DNA from: Flavobacterium sp. | Lineage (GTDB): Bacteria > Bacteroidota > Bacteroidia > Flavobacteriales > Flavobacteriaceae | DNA length: 7,006 nucleotides | Direction: 5' to 3' | NCBI GenBank assembly: GCA_030152225.1 | Contig: JASLHL010000188.1 | Span: forward strand, 1 to 7,006 | Shown here: piece by piece, positions 1 through 5,018 of the stretch | Layout: each line of letters starts with the position of its first letter | How positions within the stretch are numbered: position 1 is the first letter of the stretch | Notes under the pieces: generated by a model | Told to the model about the DNA's origin: nothing | The model's database searches: none | The model's input: only the letters and a program-made list of their open reading frames with translations | Position numbers and translations under genes: made by a program

Positions 1-140
1 CCAAATATTTACGCGTATTTGCCGAAGCGAATAACCTGACAAATCAACCGTTGCGCTACTATCAAGGCGTGAGTAATCGCGTAAAACAAATGGAATACTA
101 CCAGCCAAAGTTTACGTTGGGAATTAAATTTGATTTATAA
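1..140 (+). CDS. TonB-dependent outer-membrane receptor, C-terminal end (partial)
   Basis: This open frame enters from the left edge (first full codon at base 3) and ends at the TAA at 138-140, giving the last 45 residues of a protein. It contains NNLTNQPLRYYQG and ends in KFTLGIKFDL. An asparagine-rich NNLTN turn followed by a final amphipathic strand with alternating hydrophobic residues is what the last beta-strands of Bacteroidota TonB-dependent receptors usually look like. Such receptors form 22-strand outer-membrane barrels that import large or scarce ligands using TonB energy. Neither the plug domain nor the TonB box is in the window, so the ligand is unknown. The secreted phosphatase and phytase immediately downstream suggest a phosphorylated substrate or inositol phosphate, by inference only. 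The family call rests on a short tail; another outer-membrane barrel protein is possible. Confidence 0.72.
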   Translation, partial: KYLRVFAEANNLTNQPLRYYQGVSNRVKQMEYYQPKFTLGIKFDL

Positions 141-155
141 TATAAACCATATACC

Positions 156-195
156 AAAAAATTACAGCGAATAGTTTTATTGGCTGTAATTTTTT
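156..195 (+). terminator. Hairpin with T-run between receptor and phosphatase genes
   Basis: A perfect 13-bp inverted repeat: AAAAAATTACAGC at 156-168 pairs with its complement at 183-195, leaving a 14-nt loop. The right arm ends in six T and is followed by more AT-rich sequence, as in a factor-independent terminator. It begins 16 bp after the receptor stop codon. The base of the stem is A:T only and the GC core is just ACAGC, so termination may be partial. The hairpin ends only 11 nt before the phosphatase ATG at 207, so it could also act as an attenuator or mask the initiation region of a read-through transcript. Confidence 0.6.
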
Positions 196-206
196 ATTTA
201 CAACCT

Positions 207-1205
207 ATGAAGAAAATACTTTACACTTTATTTTTACTTAGTTTTACGGGACTAACCCAAGCGCAAACCCCTTTTGAATACGAAAAAAGCACGGGGTATT
301 CAGGACAAAATATTCCCAGTTTAAACCATCAAGAGGATAGTTTTAATTTCTTAGTTTTAGGAGATTTTGGTCGTGTAGGCGATTACTATCAAAAAGAGGT
401 GGCTCGTGAATTGGGGAATGCCATGGTGGTACTCGACGGAGAATTTGTCGTTTCAGTAGGCGATAATTTCTATCCTAATGGGGTGGCGAGTACGCAGGAT
501 TATCATTGGATTTCGTCTTTTGAACAGGTATATACCAATCCTTCGTTATATGCCGATTGGTATGTCGCTTTAGGCAATCACGATTACTTGGGCAATGTGC
601 AATCCCAAATAGATTATACGCAAGTGAGCAGACGCTGGAATATGCCTGATCGCTACTACAGCAAAACGTTTAAATTAGAAAATGGAAAAAAACTCTTGTT
701 GGTGGTGATGGATACTAATCCGTTTATTGACAATTACCGCAAGAGTGCAAAATATGGCGATTTGGTTGAGCAAGATACAGCCAAACAAATGCAGTGGTTA
801 GAAGAAACGCTAGGACAGGCCGATCCAGACATTCAGTGGAAAGTGGTCGTAGGACACCATCCGATGTACAGTGGAGGCAAGCGAAAAGTAAATAAAGATA
901 CCCAGGGATTTGAACAAAAATTTGCTGATTTCTTTGATCGTCACCGTGTAGATGCTTATATCTGTGGACATGAACATGATTTGCAAATCATTAAACCAAA
1001 AGAGCGCTATACCACCCAATTTTTATCAGGAGCGGCAAGTGAAGTTCGCCCTTCTGGAACTATGGAGCACACGCTTTTTGCAGCAGCTGAACCTGGATTC
1101 ATGACCTTTTCTATTGTGGATAAGGAACTAACTGTTCAGGTTGTAAAAGCCACAAGCGAAAGTGCAGAAGTGATTTATACTCATACCCTAAAAAAGACTA
1201 AGTAA
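207..1205 (+). CDS. Secreted purple acid phosphatase-like metallophosphoesterase
   Basis: Predicted 332-residue dinuclear-metal phosphomonoesterase acting outside the inner membrane. Residues 1-20 (MKK, hydrophobic core, TQAQ) form a signal peptide without a lipobox cysteine. All metal-ligand blocks of the tartrate-resistant or purple acid phosphatase family are present in order: GDFG (52-55), GDNFY (85-89), GNHD (123-126), VVGHHP (H217) and GHEH (254-257). Length fits the small, ACP5-like class. The start is the ATG at 207. The frame stays open back to a TTG at 180, but that would put nine residues before the lysines of the signal peptide and start inside the hairpin. There is no Shine-Dalgarno sequence, as is usual in this phylum. 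The stop overlaps the phytase start by one base (TAATG), implying co-translation. Substrate is inferred: it could finish dephosphorylating products of the phytase. Family call is firm, exact substrate is not. Confidence 0.9.
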   Translation: MKKILYTLFLLSFTGLTQAQTPFEYEKSTGYSGQNIPSLNHQEDSFNFLVLGDFGRVGDYYQKEVARELGNAMVVLDGEFVVSVGDNFYPNGVASTQDYHWISSFEQVYTNPSLYADWYVALGNHDYLGNVQSQIDYTQVSRRWNMPDRYYSKTFKLENGKKLLLVVMDTNPFIDNYRKSAKYGDLVEQDTAKQMQWLEETLGQADPDIQWKVVVGHHPMYSGGKRKVNKDTQGFEQKFADFFDRHRVDAYICGHEHDLQIIKPKERYTTQFLSGAASEVRPSGTMEHTLFAAAEPGFMTFSIVDKELTVQVVKATSESAEVIYTHTLKKTK

Positions 1206-2272
1206 TGAAAGCAAAATCAATCTATTTTATACTGAGTTTGACTTTACTCACCGCTTGTAAGGACAAACTAGCCCCTGTTTCACCCGATGCTATTCAACCC
1301 CTAGTAGTAACCGAACAAACCGTTTTTGATACGGATGATCCCGCTATTTGGATTGATAAAAACGATCCCAGCAAGAGCTTGATTATTGGAACGGATAAGG
1401 AAAAAGGTGGTGGACTTTATGCTTATGATTTACAAGGAAAAATCGTAGCTTCTTATCCTGATATGGCCCGTCCAAATAATGTGGATATTGCCTATGATTT
1501 TCCCTATCAAAATGATACCATAGCCGTTGCTGTAGTAACCGAACGCAAGGCCAATGCGATTCGTTTTTTTAAACTACCAGAATTAACGCCCATTGACAAT
1601 GGAGGATTAAAAGTATTTGAAGGGGAAACAGCAGAAGGCTTTAATGAACCTATGGGAATTTCCCTTTATACAAAAAAAGAAGAAGAAACGCCTGTGTTTT
1701 ACGCTATTGTTGGACGTAAAAATGGTCCTGAACAAGACTACCTATGGCAATACGAATATGCAGTCAATGCTAACGGAAAACTAGCATTGACGCTAGCACG
1801 TAAATTTGGTGCGTATAGTGGAAAGAAAGAAATTGAAGCCATAGCAGTAGACCAAGAATTGGGCTATGTGTATTATTCTGATGAAACCGCTGGGGTGCGT
1901 AAGTATTATGCAGATCCAGCAAAGGGGAACGACGAACTAGCTTTCTTCGCACAAGCCGATGCCAAACGCGATCACGAGGGAATTGCCATCTACAAAAAGG
2001 ATGCAACAACGGGATATATCGTGGTATCCAACCAACAGGACAATTCCATCCTGATTTATCCAAGAGAAGGCAAACCGACAAATCCGAATCAGCATCAACT
2101 AATTACTACCATTCCCGTAGCAGCAGTTGAATGCGATGGCTTGGAAATTACCGCTCTGCCACTCGATCCCAAATTTCCAAAAGGCATGTTAGTGATGATG
2201 AGTAACGGAAAGGTGTTTCATTATTACGATTGGAACATCATCCAAACTCACATTGATAAGGCTCAGAAATAA
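1205..2272 (+). CDS. Beta-propeller phytase (3-phytase family), lipoprotein
   Basis: Predicted 355-residue calcium-dependent beta-propeller phytase, which removes phosphates from myo-inositol hexakisphosphate. Residues 1-18 are a lipoprotein signal with lipobox LTAC (Cys18), so the mature protein should be membrane-anchored rather than free. Blocks recalling Bacillus-type phytase run in order: DDPAIWID (44-51), TDKEKGGGLYAYDLQGK (63-79), NNVDIAYDFP (91-100), an MGISLY block (150-155), IEAIAVD (210-216), DHEGIAIY (256-263) and DGLEI (311-315). The Asp/Glu-rich positions in these blocks are the expected Ca2+ and phosphate-site residues. Length matches the family. The start codon shares one A with the upstream stop, indicating translational coupling with the phosphatase. 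Acidic/basic residues after the cysteine (CKDK) loosely resemble Bacteroidota surface-export signals, so surface display is possible but unproven. A terminator follows at once. Confidence 0.92.
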   Translation: MKAKSIYFILSLTLLTACKDKLAPVSPDAIQPLVVTEQTVFDTDDPAIWIDKNDPSKSLIIGTDKEKGGGLYAYDLQGKIVASYPDMARPNNVDIAYDFPYQNDTIAVAVVTERKANAIRFFKLPELTPIDNGGLKVFEGETAEGFNEPMGISLYTKKEEETPVFYAIVGRKNGPEQDYLWQYEYAVNANGKLALTLARKFGAYSGKKEIEAIAVDQELGYVYYSDETAGVRKYYADPAKGNDELAFFAQADAKRDHEGIAIYKKDATTGYIVVSNQQDNSILIYPREGKPTNPNQHQLITTIPVAAVECDGLEITALPLDPKFPKGMLVMMSNGKVFHYYDWNIIQTHIDKAQK

Positions 2273-2286
2273 AAAAACAACAGCAT

Positions 2287-2320
2287 AAAAAAAGACATCC
2301 CTCGGGATGTCTTTTTTTTT
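2287..2320. terminator. Strong bidirectional intrinsic terminator after phytase
   Basis: A GC-containing stem GACATCC (2294-2300) pairs with GGATGTC (2305-2311) around the tetraloop CTCG. Seven A precede and nine T follow, so the stem extends through A:T pairs and has a U-tract in both directions. It lies 14 bp past the phytase stop and 33 bp beyond the stop of the convergent small gene, so it can end transcription of both. Confidence 0.93.
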
Positions 2321-2353
2321 GAAATATAAATTTACGTAAGAAAGGTTCAAAAA

Positions 2354-2524
2354 TTATTCTGATTTGCTTTTCTTCTTTTGTTGGGAATAGTATAGGGTAA
2401 TCGGCAAAGTAATAAATAGCACGACCATCATATCATACCCCATGGTAATAATCCCATAGTTCTTTAAGAGAAGCACACAAATCATGGCTAGAAATGATGC
2501 AGCTAGAAAGTGTAATTTTTTCAT
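2354..2524 (-). CDS. Small two-helix membrane protein, unknown function
   Basis: A 56-codon frame reads from an ATG at 2524-2522 to a TAA at 2356-2354 on the - strand. The protein starts MKKLHFLAAS. It has two hydrophobic segments, about residues 4-20 and 28-47, joined by a short loop containing KNYGI, and ends in the very basic tail SQQKKKSKSE. That is a plausible inner-membrane hairpin with both ends in the cytoplasm. The residue before the only early cysteine (MIC) does not fit a lipobox. Support for a real gene: clean membrane-protein composition, a strong start context (AT-rich leader then ATGAAAAAA), a promoter-like pair just upstream, and a bidirectional terminator downstream. I recognise no family. 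It is convergent with the phytase gene, so nothing suggests a shared role. Confidence 0.6.
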   Translation of the reverse strand: MKKLHFLAASFLAMICVLLLKNYGIITMGYDMMVVLFITLPITLYYSQQKKKSKSE

Positions 2525-2546
2525 AGTAAAAAGAGTTTGATCAAAG

Positions 2547-2578
2547 CGAAGATAGGTATATTCGGTTAAAAACCAAAA
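2547..2578 (-). promoter_or_regulatory. Candidate Bacteroidota-type promoter for the small membrane gene
   Basis: On the - strand, TTTTGG (plus 2578-2573) is followed after 18 nt by TATCTTCG (plus 2554-2547), seven of eight matches to the -7 consensus TAnnTTTG of Bacteroidota, with a -33 TTTG-like element at normal spacing. Transcription would begin around plus 2540, about 15-20 nt before the ATG at 2524. The call rests on motif and position only. Confidence 0.5.
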
Positions 2579-2599
2579 TTAATGTTAAAGAATGGAGGT

Positions 2600-2640
2600 G
2601 GGAAATGGGAAATGGGAGATGGGAGATGGGAGATGGGAAA
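2600..2640. repeat. GGGARAT heptamer tandem repeat with G-quadruplex spacing
   Basis: Six runs of GGG begin at 2600, 2607, 2614, 2621, 2628 and 2635, exactly 7 bp apart, with 4-nt spacers AAAT, AAAT, AGAT, AGAT and AGAT. The pattern satisfies the usual G3N1-7 rule for an intramolecular quadruplex on the + strand. It lies about 20 bp upstream of the -33 box of the - strand small gene. No coding sense is visible. Confidence 0.88.
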
Positions 2641-2657
2641 CCGAAACGCAGTGTAGG

Positions 2658-2699
2658 TTCATCGAACACTAAAACAAATATAAACTAGGTGAGATAAAA
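2658..2699. repeat. 42-bp direct repeat, copy A
   Basis: This copy aligns without gaps to 2809-2850, with 34 of 42 positions identical by my count. The best-kept core is ATATAAACTAGRTGAGRTAAA (R = A or G). It abuts the heptamer array starting at 2700. On the - strand it contains TATATTTG (plus 2682-2675), a perfect match to the -7 consensus TAnnTTTG, but no clear -33 partner. Confidence 0.7.
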
Positions 2700-2808
2700 G
2701 GGAGATGGTAAATGGTGAATAGCGAGTGGTGAGTGGTACACAAAAAACAAAAAACAAAAGCCAAAAGCCAAAAGCCGAATAACAAAAACCGAAAGTCGAA
2801 CAACAAAA
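2700..2808. repeat. Degenerate heptamer tandem array
   Basis: Read in 7-bp units from 2700, the sequence runs GGGAGAT, GGTAAAT, GGTGAAT, AGCGAGT, GGTGAGT, GGTACAC, then AAAAAAC twice, AAAAGCC three times, GAATAAC, AAAAACC, GAAAGTC, GAACAAC and the start of AAAATTC. A cytosine recurs every 7 bp from 2741 to 2811. The unit drifts from G-rich to A-rich along the array while keeping phase. Both strands can be read as open frames here because the period is not a multiple of three and stops are sparse, but the resulting peptides are low complexity. I read it as non-coding short tandem repeat DNA. Confidence 0.75.
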
Positions 2809-2850
2809 TTCATCAAATACCAAACAAAATATAAACTAGATGAGGTAAAG
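2809..2850. repeat. 42-bp direct repeat, copy B
   Basis: The partner of copy A, offset by 151 bp. Both begin TTCATC and share the core ATATAAACTAG. Differences are mostly transitions (G/A and C/T), as expected for an old duplication. It closes the heptamer array on the right. On the - strand the -7-like box here is TATATTTTG, with one extra T. Confidence 0.7.
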
Positions 2851-2885
2851 CGAGTAACTAAGCAATCACACCAATGTTCAAAGAC

Positions 2886-2940
2886 TTTTCTTCGGGTCTT
2901 GTTCGGGTTTTGTTCGAGTCTTGTTCGAGTCTTGTTCGGT
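2886..2940. repeat. Five perfectly phased 11-bp tandem repeats
   Basis: Units at 2886, 2897, 2908, 2919 and 2930 read TTTTCTTCGGG, TCTTGTTCGGG, TTTTGTTCGAG, TCTTGTTCGAG and TCTTGTTCGGT. The block is exactly 55 bp with no indels; substitutions fall mainly at unit positions 2, 5, 10 and 11. Inverted-complement copies follow at 2974-2996. The 11-bp spacing is close to one helical turn, so the same face is presented by each unit. Confidence 0.85.
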
Positions 2941-2973
2941 AAAACAGCCCTCAGCCCAAGTAAACTCGAAGAT

Positions 2974-2996
2974 GACTCGAACAACTACCGAAGAAA
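2974..2996. repeat. Inverted-complement partners of the 11-bp repeats
   Basis: GACTCGAACAA at 2974-2984 is the exact reverse complement of repeat sequence at 2921-2931 (and 2910-2920). CCGAAGAAA at 2988-2996 is the exact reverse complement of 2887-2895. Together they form nested arms that could fold the whole 2887-2996 stretch into a large imperfect hairpin or cruciform. Confidence 0.65.
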
Positions 2997-3174
2997 GCCA
3001 AAAGAAGTATAGGTTAATGTATTGTAAATCTGATGATTGTTTTTTTTGAATGATAATAAATAGTCCCAATAGGGGTAAAGTATACCCACGACCAGTAAAA
3101 AAGGATCAGGGGATTTGTTTTTATTAAAAGAAAGTTTTTAATCCTAAGAGCAAAGGATATCAGCTTCCTTTTTG
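2997..3174. other. AT-rich intergenic stretch, no gene seen
   Basis: About 180 bp without a credible frame on either strand: the + strand is broken by frequent stops and a T8 run near 3040. Visible small structures are GGGTA-N5-TACCC at 3073-3087, a possible short operator-like dyad, and an A:T-only hairpin around 3124-3141. Neither has a T-run or a recognised regulator motif. It presumably carries the upstream control region of the dienoyl-CoA reductase gene. Confidence 0.5.
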
Positions 3175-3182
3175 TATCTTTA
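3175..3182 (+). promoter_or_regulatory. Candidate -7 box for the dienoyl-CoA reductase gene
   Basis: TATCTTTA matches the Bacteroidota -7 consensus TAnnTTTG at seven of eight positions and follows a T-run, a frequent context in this phylum. It lies 25 bp before the ATG at 3208, giving a leader of about 20 nt. No clear TTTG is seen at -33. Two GATATC palindromes flank it, at 3156-3161 and 3186-3191. Confidence 0.45.
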
Positions 3183-3207
3183 GAAGATATCAAAAAGAAA
3201 ACAAGTT

Positions 3208-4080
3208 ATGAATTATACAGAAAAAATGTTACCGCCAACGGCATTAAAAGATAAAGTAGTGATCGTTACTGGAGGGGGAAGTGGATTAGGTAGATCGATG
3301 TCGGCTTACTTTATGGAGATTGGCGCAAAGGTTGTAATTACCTCTCGTGATATGGAGAAGCTACAACAAACAGCCCAAGAATTAGAAGCACAAACAGGAG
3401 GTTTGTGTTTTCCAGTGAGTTGTGATGTTCGTCATTATGATCAAGTAGAGCAAATGCTACAAGCAGTATTGGAAAAATGGGGAAGAGTAGATGTATTGCT
3501 CAATAATGCGGCAGGTAACTTTATTTCACCAACAGAACGCTTGTCGTCCAATGCATTTGATACCATTGTTGATATTGTGCTAAAAGGAACGAAAAACTGT
3601 ACGTTGGTCGTGGGTAAACACTGGATTGAACAAAAACAACGCAATACGGTTGTACTAAATATAACAACGACTTATGCGTGGACGGGATCAGCTTATGTGG
3701 TACCTTCTGCAGTGGCAAAAGCAGGTGTTTTAGCCATGACGCGAAGTTTAGCCGTAGAATGGGCCAAGTACGGCATGCGCTTTAATGCCATTGCACCAGG
3801 TCCATTCCCAACAAAAGGAGCATGGGATCGCTTATTGCCAGGGGATTTAAAAGAGAAATTCGACCTAGCGAAAAAAATTCCATTGCGCAGAGTCGGTGAG
3901 CATCAGGAGTTAGCAAACTTAGCCGCCTATTTGATTTCCGATTTCTCGAGCTACATCAACGGAGAGGTAATCACAATTGATGGTGGAGAATGGCTACAAG
4001 GTGCAGGAGAGTTTAATATGCTCGATCAAGTTCCCGAAGAAATGTGGGATAGGTTAGAAGCAAATATTCGCAAGAAATAA
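3208..4080 (+). CDS. 2,4-dienoyl-CoA reductase, SDR type (DECR1-like)
   Basis: Predicted 290-residue cytoplasmic short-chain dehydrogenase that reduces 2,4-dienoyl-CoA, an intermediate in beta-oxidation of unsaturated fatty acids, using NADPH. The Rossmann nucleotide motif is TGGGSGLG (21-28), and Arg47 after the second strand favours NADPH. NNAAGNFISPTERLS (99-113) is a hallmark of the mitochondrial DECR1 group. Instead of the ordinary SDR YxxxK, the usual tyrosine position is Ser167 with Lys171, and the likely catalytic Tyr156 lies 11 residues upstream in TTTYAWTG. This is the arrangement known for human DECR1 (Tyr199, Ser210, Lys214). The C-terminal GEFNMLDQV and MWDRLEANIRKK also recall that family. 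It is therefore not FabG. It seems monocistronic, with its own promoter region and terminator and no fatty-acid genes next to it. Start at ATG 3208, without a Shine-Dalgarno site. Confidence 0.88.
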   Translation: MNYTEKMLPPTALKDKVVIVTGGGSGLGRSMSAYFMEIGAKVVITSRDMEKLQQTAQELEAQTGGLCFPVSCDVRHYDQVEQMLQAVLEKWGRVDVLLNNAAGNFISPTERLSSNAFDTIVDIVLKGTKNCTLVVGKHWIEQKQRNTVVLNITTTYAWTGSAYVVPSAVAKAGVLAMTRSLAVEWAKYGMRFNAIAPGPFPTKGAWDRLLPGDLKEKFDLAKKIPLRRVGEHQELANLAAYLISDFSSYINGEVITIDGGEWLQGAGEFNMLDQVPEEMWDRLEANIRKK

Positions 4081-4092
4081 AGCAAAATAAAT

Positions 4093-4133
4093 AAAGGGTA
4101 TTCTTTTGGATGATAAGAGATTACCCTTTTTTT
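4093..4133 (+). terminator. Intrinsic terminator after the dienoyl-CoA reductase gene
   Basis: AAAGGGTA (4093-4100) pairs with TACCCTTT (4122-4129), followed by T to 4133. The 21-nt apical region can form a further small stem, TCTT (4102-4105) with AAGA (4115-4118). It begins 12 bp after the stop and separates this gene from the parA operon. Confidence 0.82.
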
Positions 4134-4194
4134 ATGGGAAGGTTACCGATTGAGAATGTTAATAAAATAGATTTTATATACAGATAATTAATTG

Positions 4195-4202
4195 TATTTT
4201 TA
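4195..4202 (+). promoter_or_regulatory. Weak candidate -7 box for the par operon
   Basis: TATTTTTA matches TAnnTTTG at seven of eight positions and lies 28 bp before the parA ATG, in the only gap (4134-4230) available for an operon promoter after the preceding terminator. No convincing -33 TTTG is present at the right distance, and the surrounding sequence is so AT-rich that a chance match is quite possible. Confidence 0.3.
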
Positions 4203-4230
4203 CCACTCAAAATTTATTTGATATAAGAAA

Positions 4231-4995
4231 ATGGGGAAAATTATAGCTGTTGCCAATCAGAAGGGTGGAGTAGGTAAAACTACGACTTCTGTGAATTTAG
4301 CTGCTTCTTTAGGAGCACTTGAAAAAAAGGTATTGTTAATCGATGCCGATCCTCAAGCGAATGCTACTTCAGGATTAGGAGTGGATGTAGAAGCTGTTGA
4401 ATTAGGTACTTATGAAGTGCTAGAACACAGTTGTACACCAGCAGAAGCCGTTGTAGATTGTACAGCTCCCAATGTGTATTTAATTCCTGCACATATCGAT
4501 TTAGTTGCGATTGAAATCGAATTAGTTGATAAGAAAAACAGAGAGTATATGCTCAAAGAAGCACTGCAATCGATCAAAAATCAATACGACTATATCATCA
4601 TTGACTGTGCACCGTCTTTGGGATTATTGACACTAAATGCACTTACTGCGGCAGATTCTGTTATTATTCCAATTCAATGCGAGTATTTCGCTTTGGAAGG
4701 ACTAGGGAAGTTATTGAATACCATCAAAAGTGTACAGCGCATTCACAACCCTAAATTGGATATTGAAGGCTTGTTGTTGACGATGTATGATTCCCGTCTT
4801 CGCTTGTCCAATCAAGTGGTAGAAGAAGTACAAAAACACTTTAATGATATGGTTTTTGATACCATTATCCAACGCAATGTGAAATTAAGTGAGGCACCTA
4901 GTTTTGGTGAAAGTATCATAAATTACGATGCAACCAGTAAAGGTGCTACAAATTATATTAATTTAGCGGAGGAAATAGTAAAAAAGAATCACTAA
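4231..4995 (+). CDS. parA: Chromosome-partitioning ATPase ParA/Soj
   Basis: Predicted 254-residue Walker-type ATPase that binds DNA non-specifically as an ATP dimer and moves or separates ParB-parS complexes of the replicated chromosome. The deviant Walker A motif KGGVGKTT (11-18) has both the signature Lys11 and Lys16. The second motif is DADPQAN (38-44), Walker B is IIIDCAPS (122-129) with Asp125, and the RNVKLSEAPS segment (215-224) is typical of chromosomal Soj proteins. The lack of an N-terminal helix-turn-helix extension and the length place it with chromosomal rather than plasmid type Ia ParA. It is the first gene of a tight operon, with parB 23 bp downstream. Start at ATG 4231 puts the conserved MGKIIAVANQKGG at the very N-terminus, the usual family start. 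Confidence 0.97.
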   Translation: MGKIIAVANQKGGVGKTTTSVNLAASLGALEKKVLLIDADPQANATSGLGVDVEAVELGTYEVLEHSCTPAEAVVDCTAPNVYLIPAHIDLVAIEIELVDKKNREYMLKEALQSIKNQYDYIIIDCAPSLGLLTLNALTAADSVIIPIQCEYFALEGLGKLLNTIKSVQRIHNPKLDIEGLLLTMYDSRLRLSNQVVEEVQKHFNDMVFDTIIQRNVKLSEAPSFGESIINYDATSKGATNYINLAEEIVKKNH

Positions 4996-5000
4996 AAATA

Positions 5001-5007
5001 GGAGAGG
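5001..5007 (+). promoter_or_regulatory. Shine-Dalgarno-like purine box before parB
   Basis: GGAGAGG lies 11 nt upstream of the parB ATG in the 23-bp parA-parB gap. Such a strong purine match is notable because the other starts in this window lack one. The spacing is longer than ideal, so its use is uncertain. Confidence 0.4.
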
Positions 5008-5018
5008 AAAGATAAACT

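Noticed and set aside
180..206. Earlier TTG start extending the phosphatase by nine residues
   Set aside because: It lies within the hairpin and would place hydrophobic residues ahead of the lysines of an otherwise standard signal peptide; ATG at 207 is better.
1770..2081. 103-codon minus-strand frame inside the phytase gene
   Set aside because: It is a shadow of the strongly supported phytase frame, with no recognisable motif and an unnatural composition rich in Trp and His.
2600..2940. CRISPR array
   Set aside because: The units are 7 and 11 bp and directly contiguous, without spacers of uniform length, and no cas gene is present.
2685..2984. 99-codon minus-strand frame across the repeats
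   Set aside because: Its peptide is made of translated 11-bp and 7-bp repeats (NKTR-type and HSPLAIHHLPSPF-type strings), typical of spurious calls in flavobacterial intergenic repeats.
2878..3069. 63-codon minus-strand frame
   Set aside because: Half of it is the 11-bp repeat in another frame, with no start context, no family resemblance and no neighbour support.
3073..3087. GGGTA-N5-TACCC dyad as an operator
   Set aside because: Five-bp arms occur by chance at this scale and the dyad is about 100 bp from the nearest likely promoter.
3208..4080. 3-oxoacyl-ACP reductase FabG
   Set aside because: The YxxxK tyrosine is replaced by Ser167 and the NNAAGNFISPTERLS block is specific to the DECR group.
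4134..5018. parS centromere site near parAB
   Set aside because: I looked for a palindrome of the GTTTCACGTGAAAC type or any CACGTG core and found none here or elsewhere in the window; parS sites may lie outside it.
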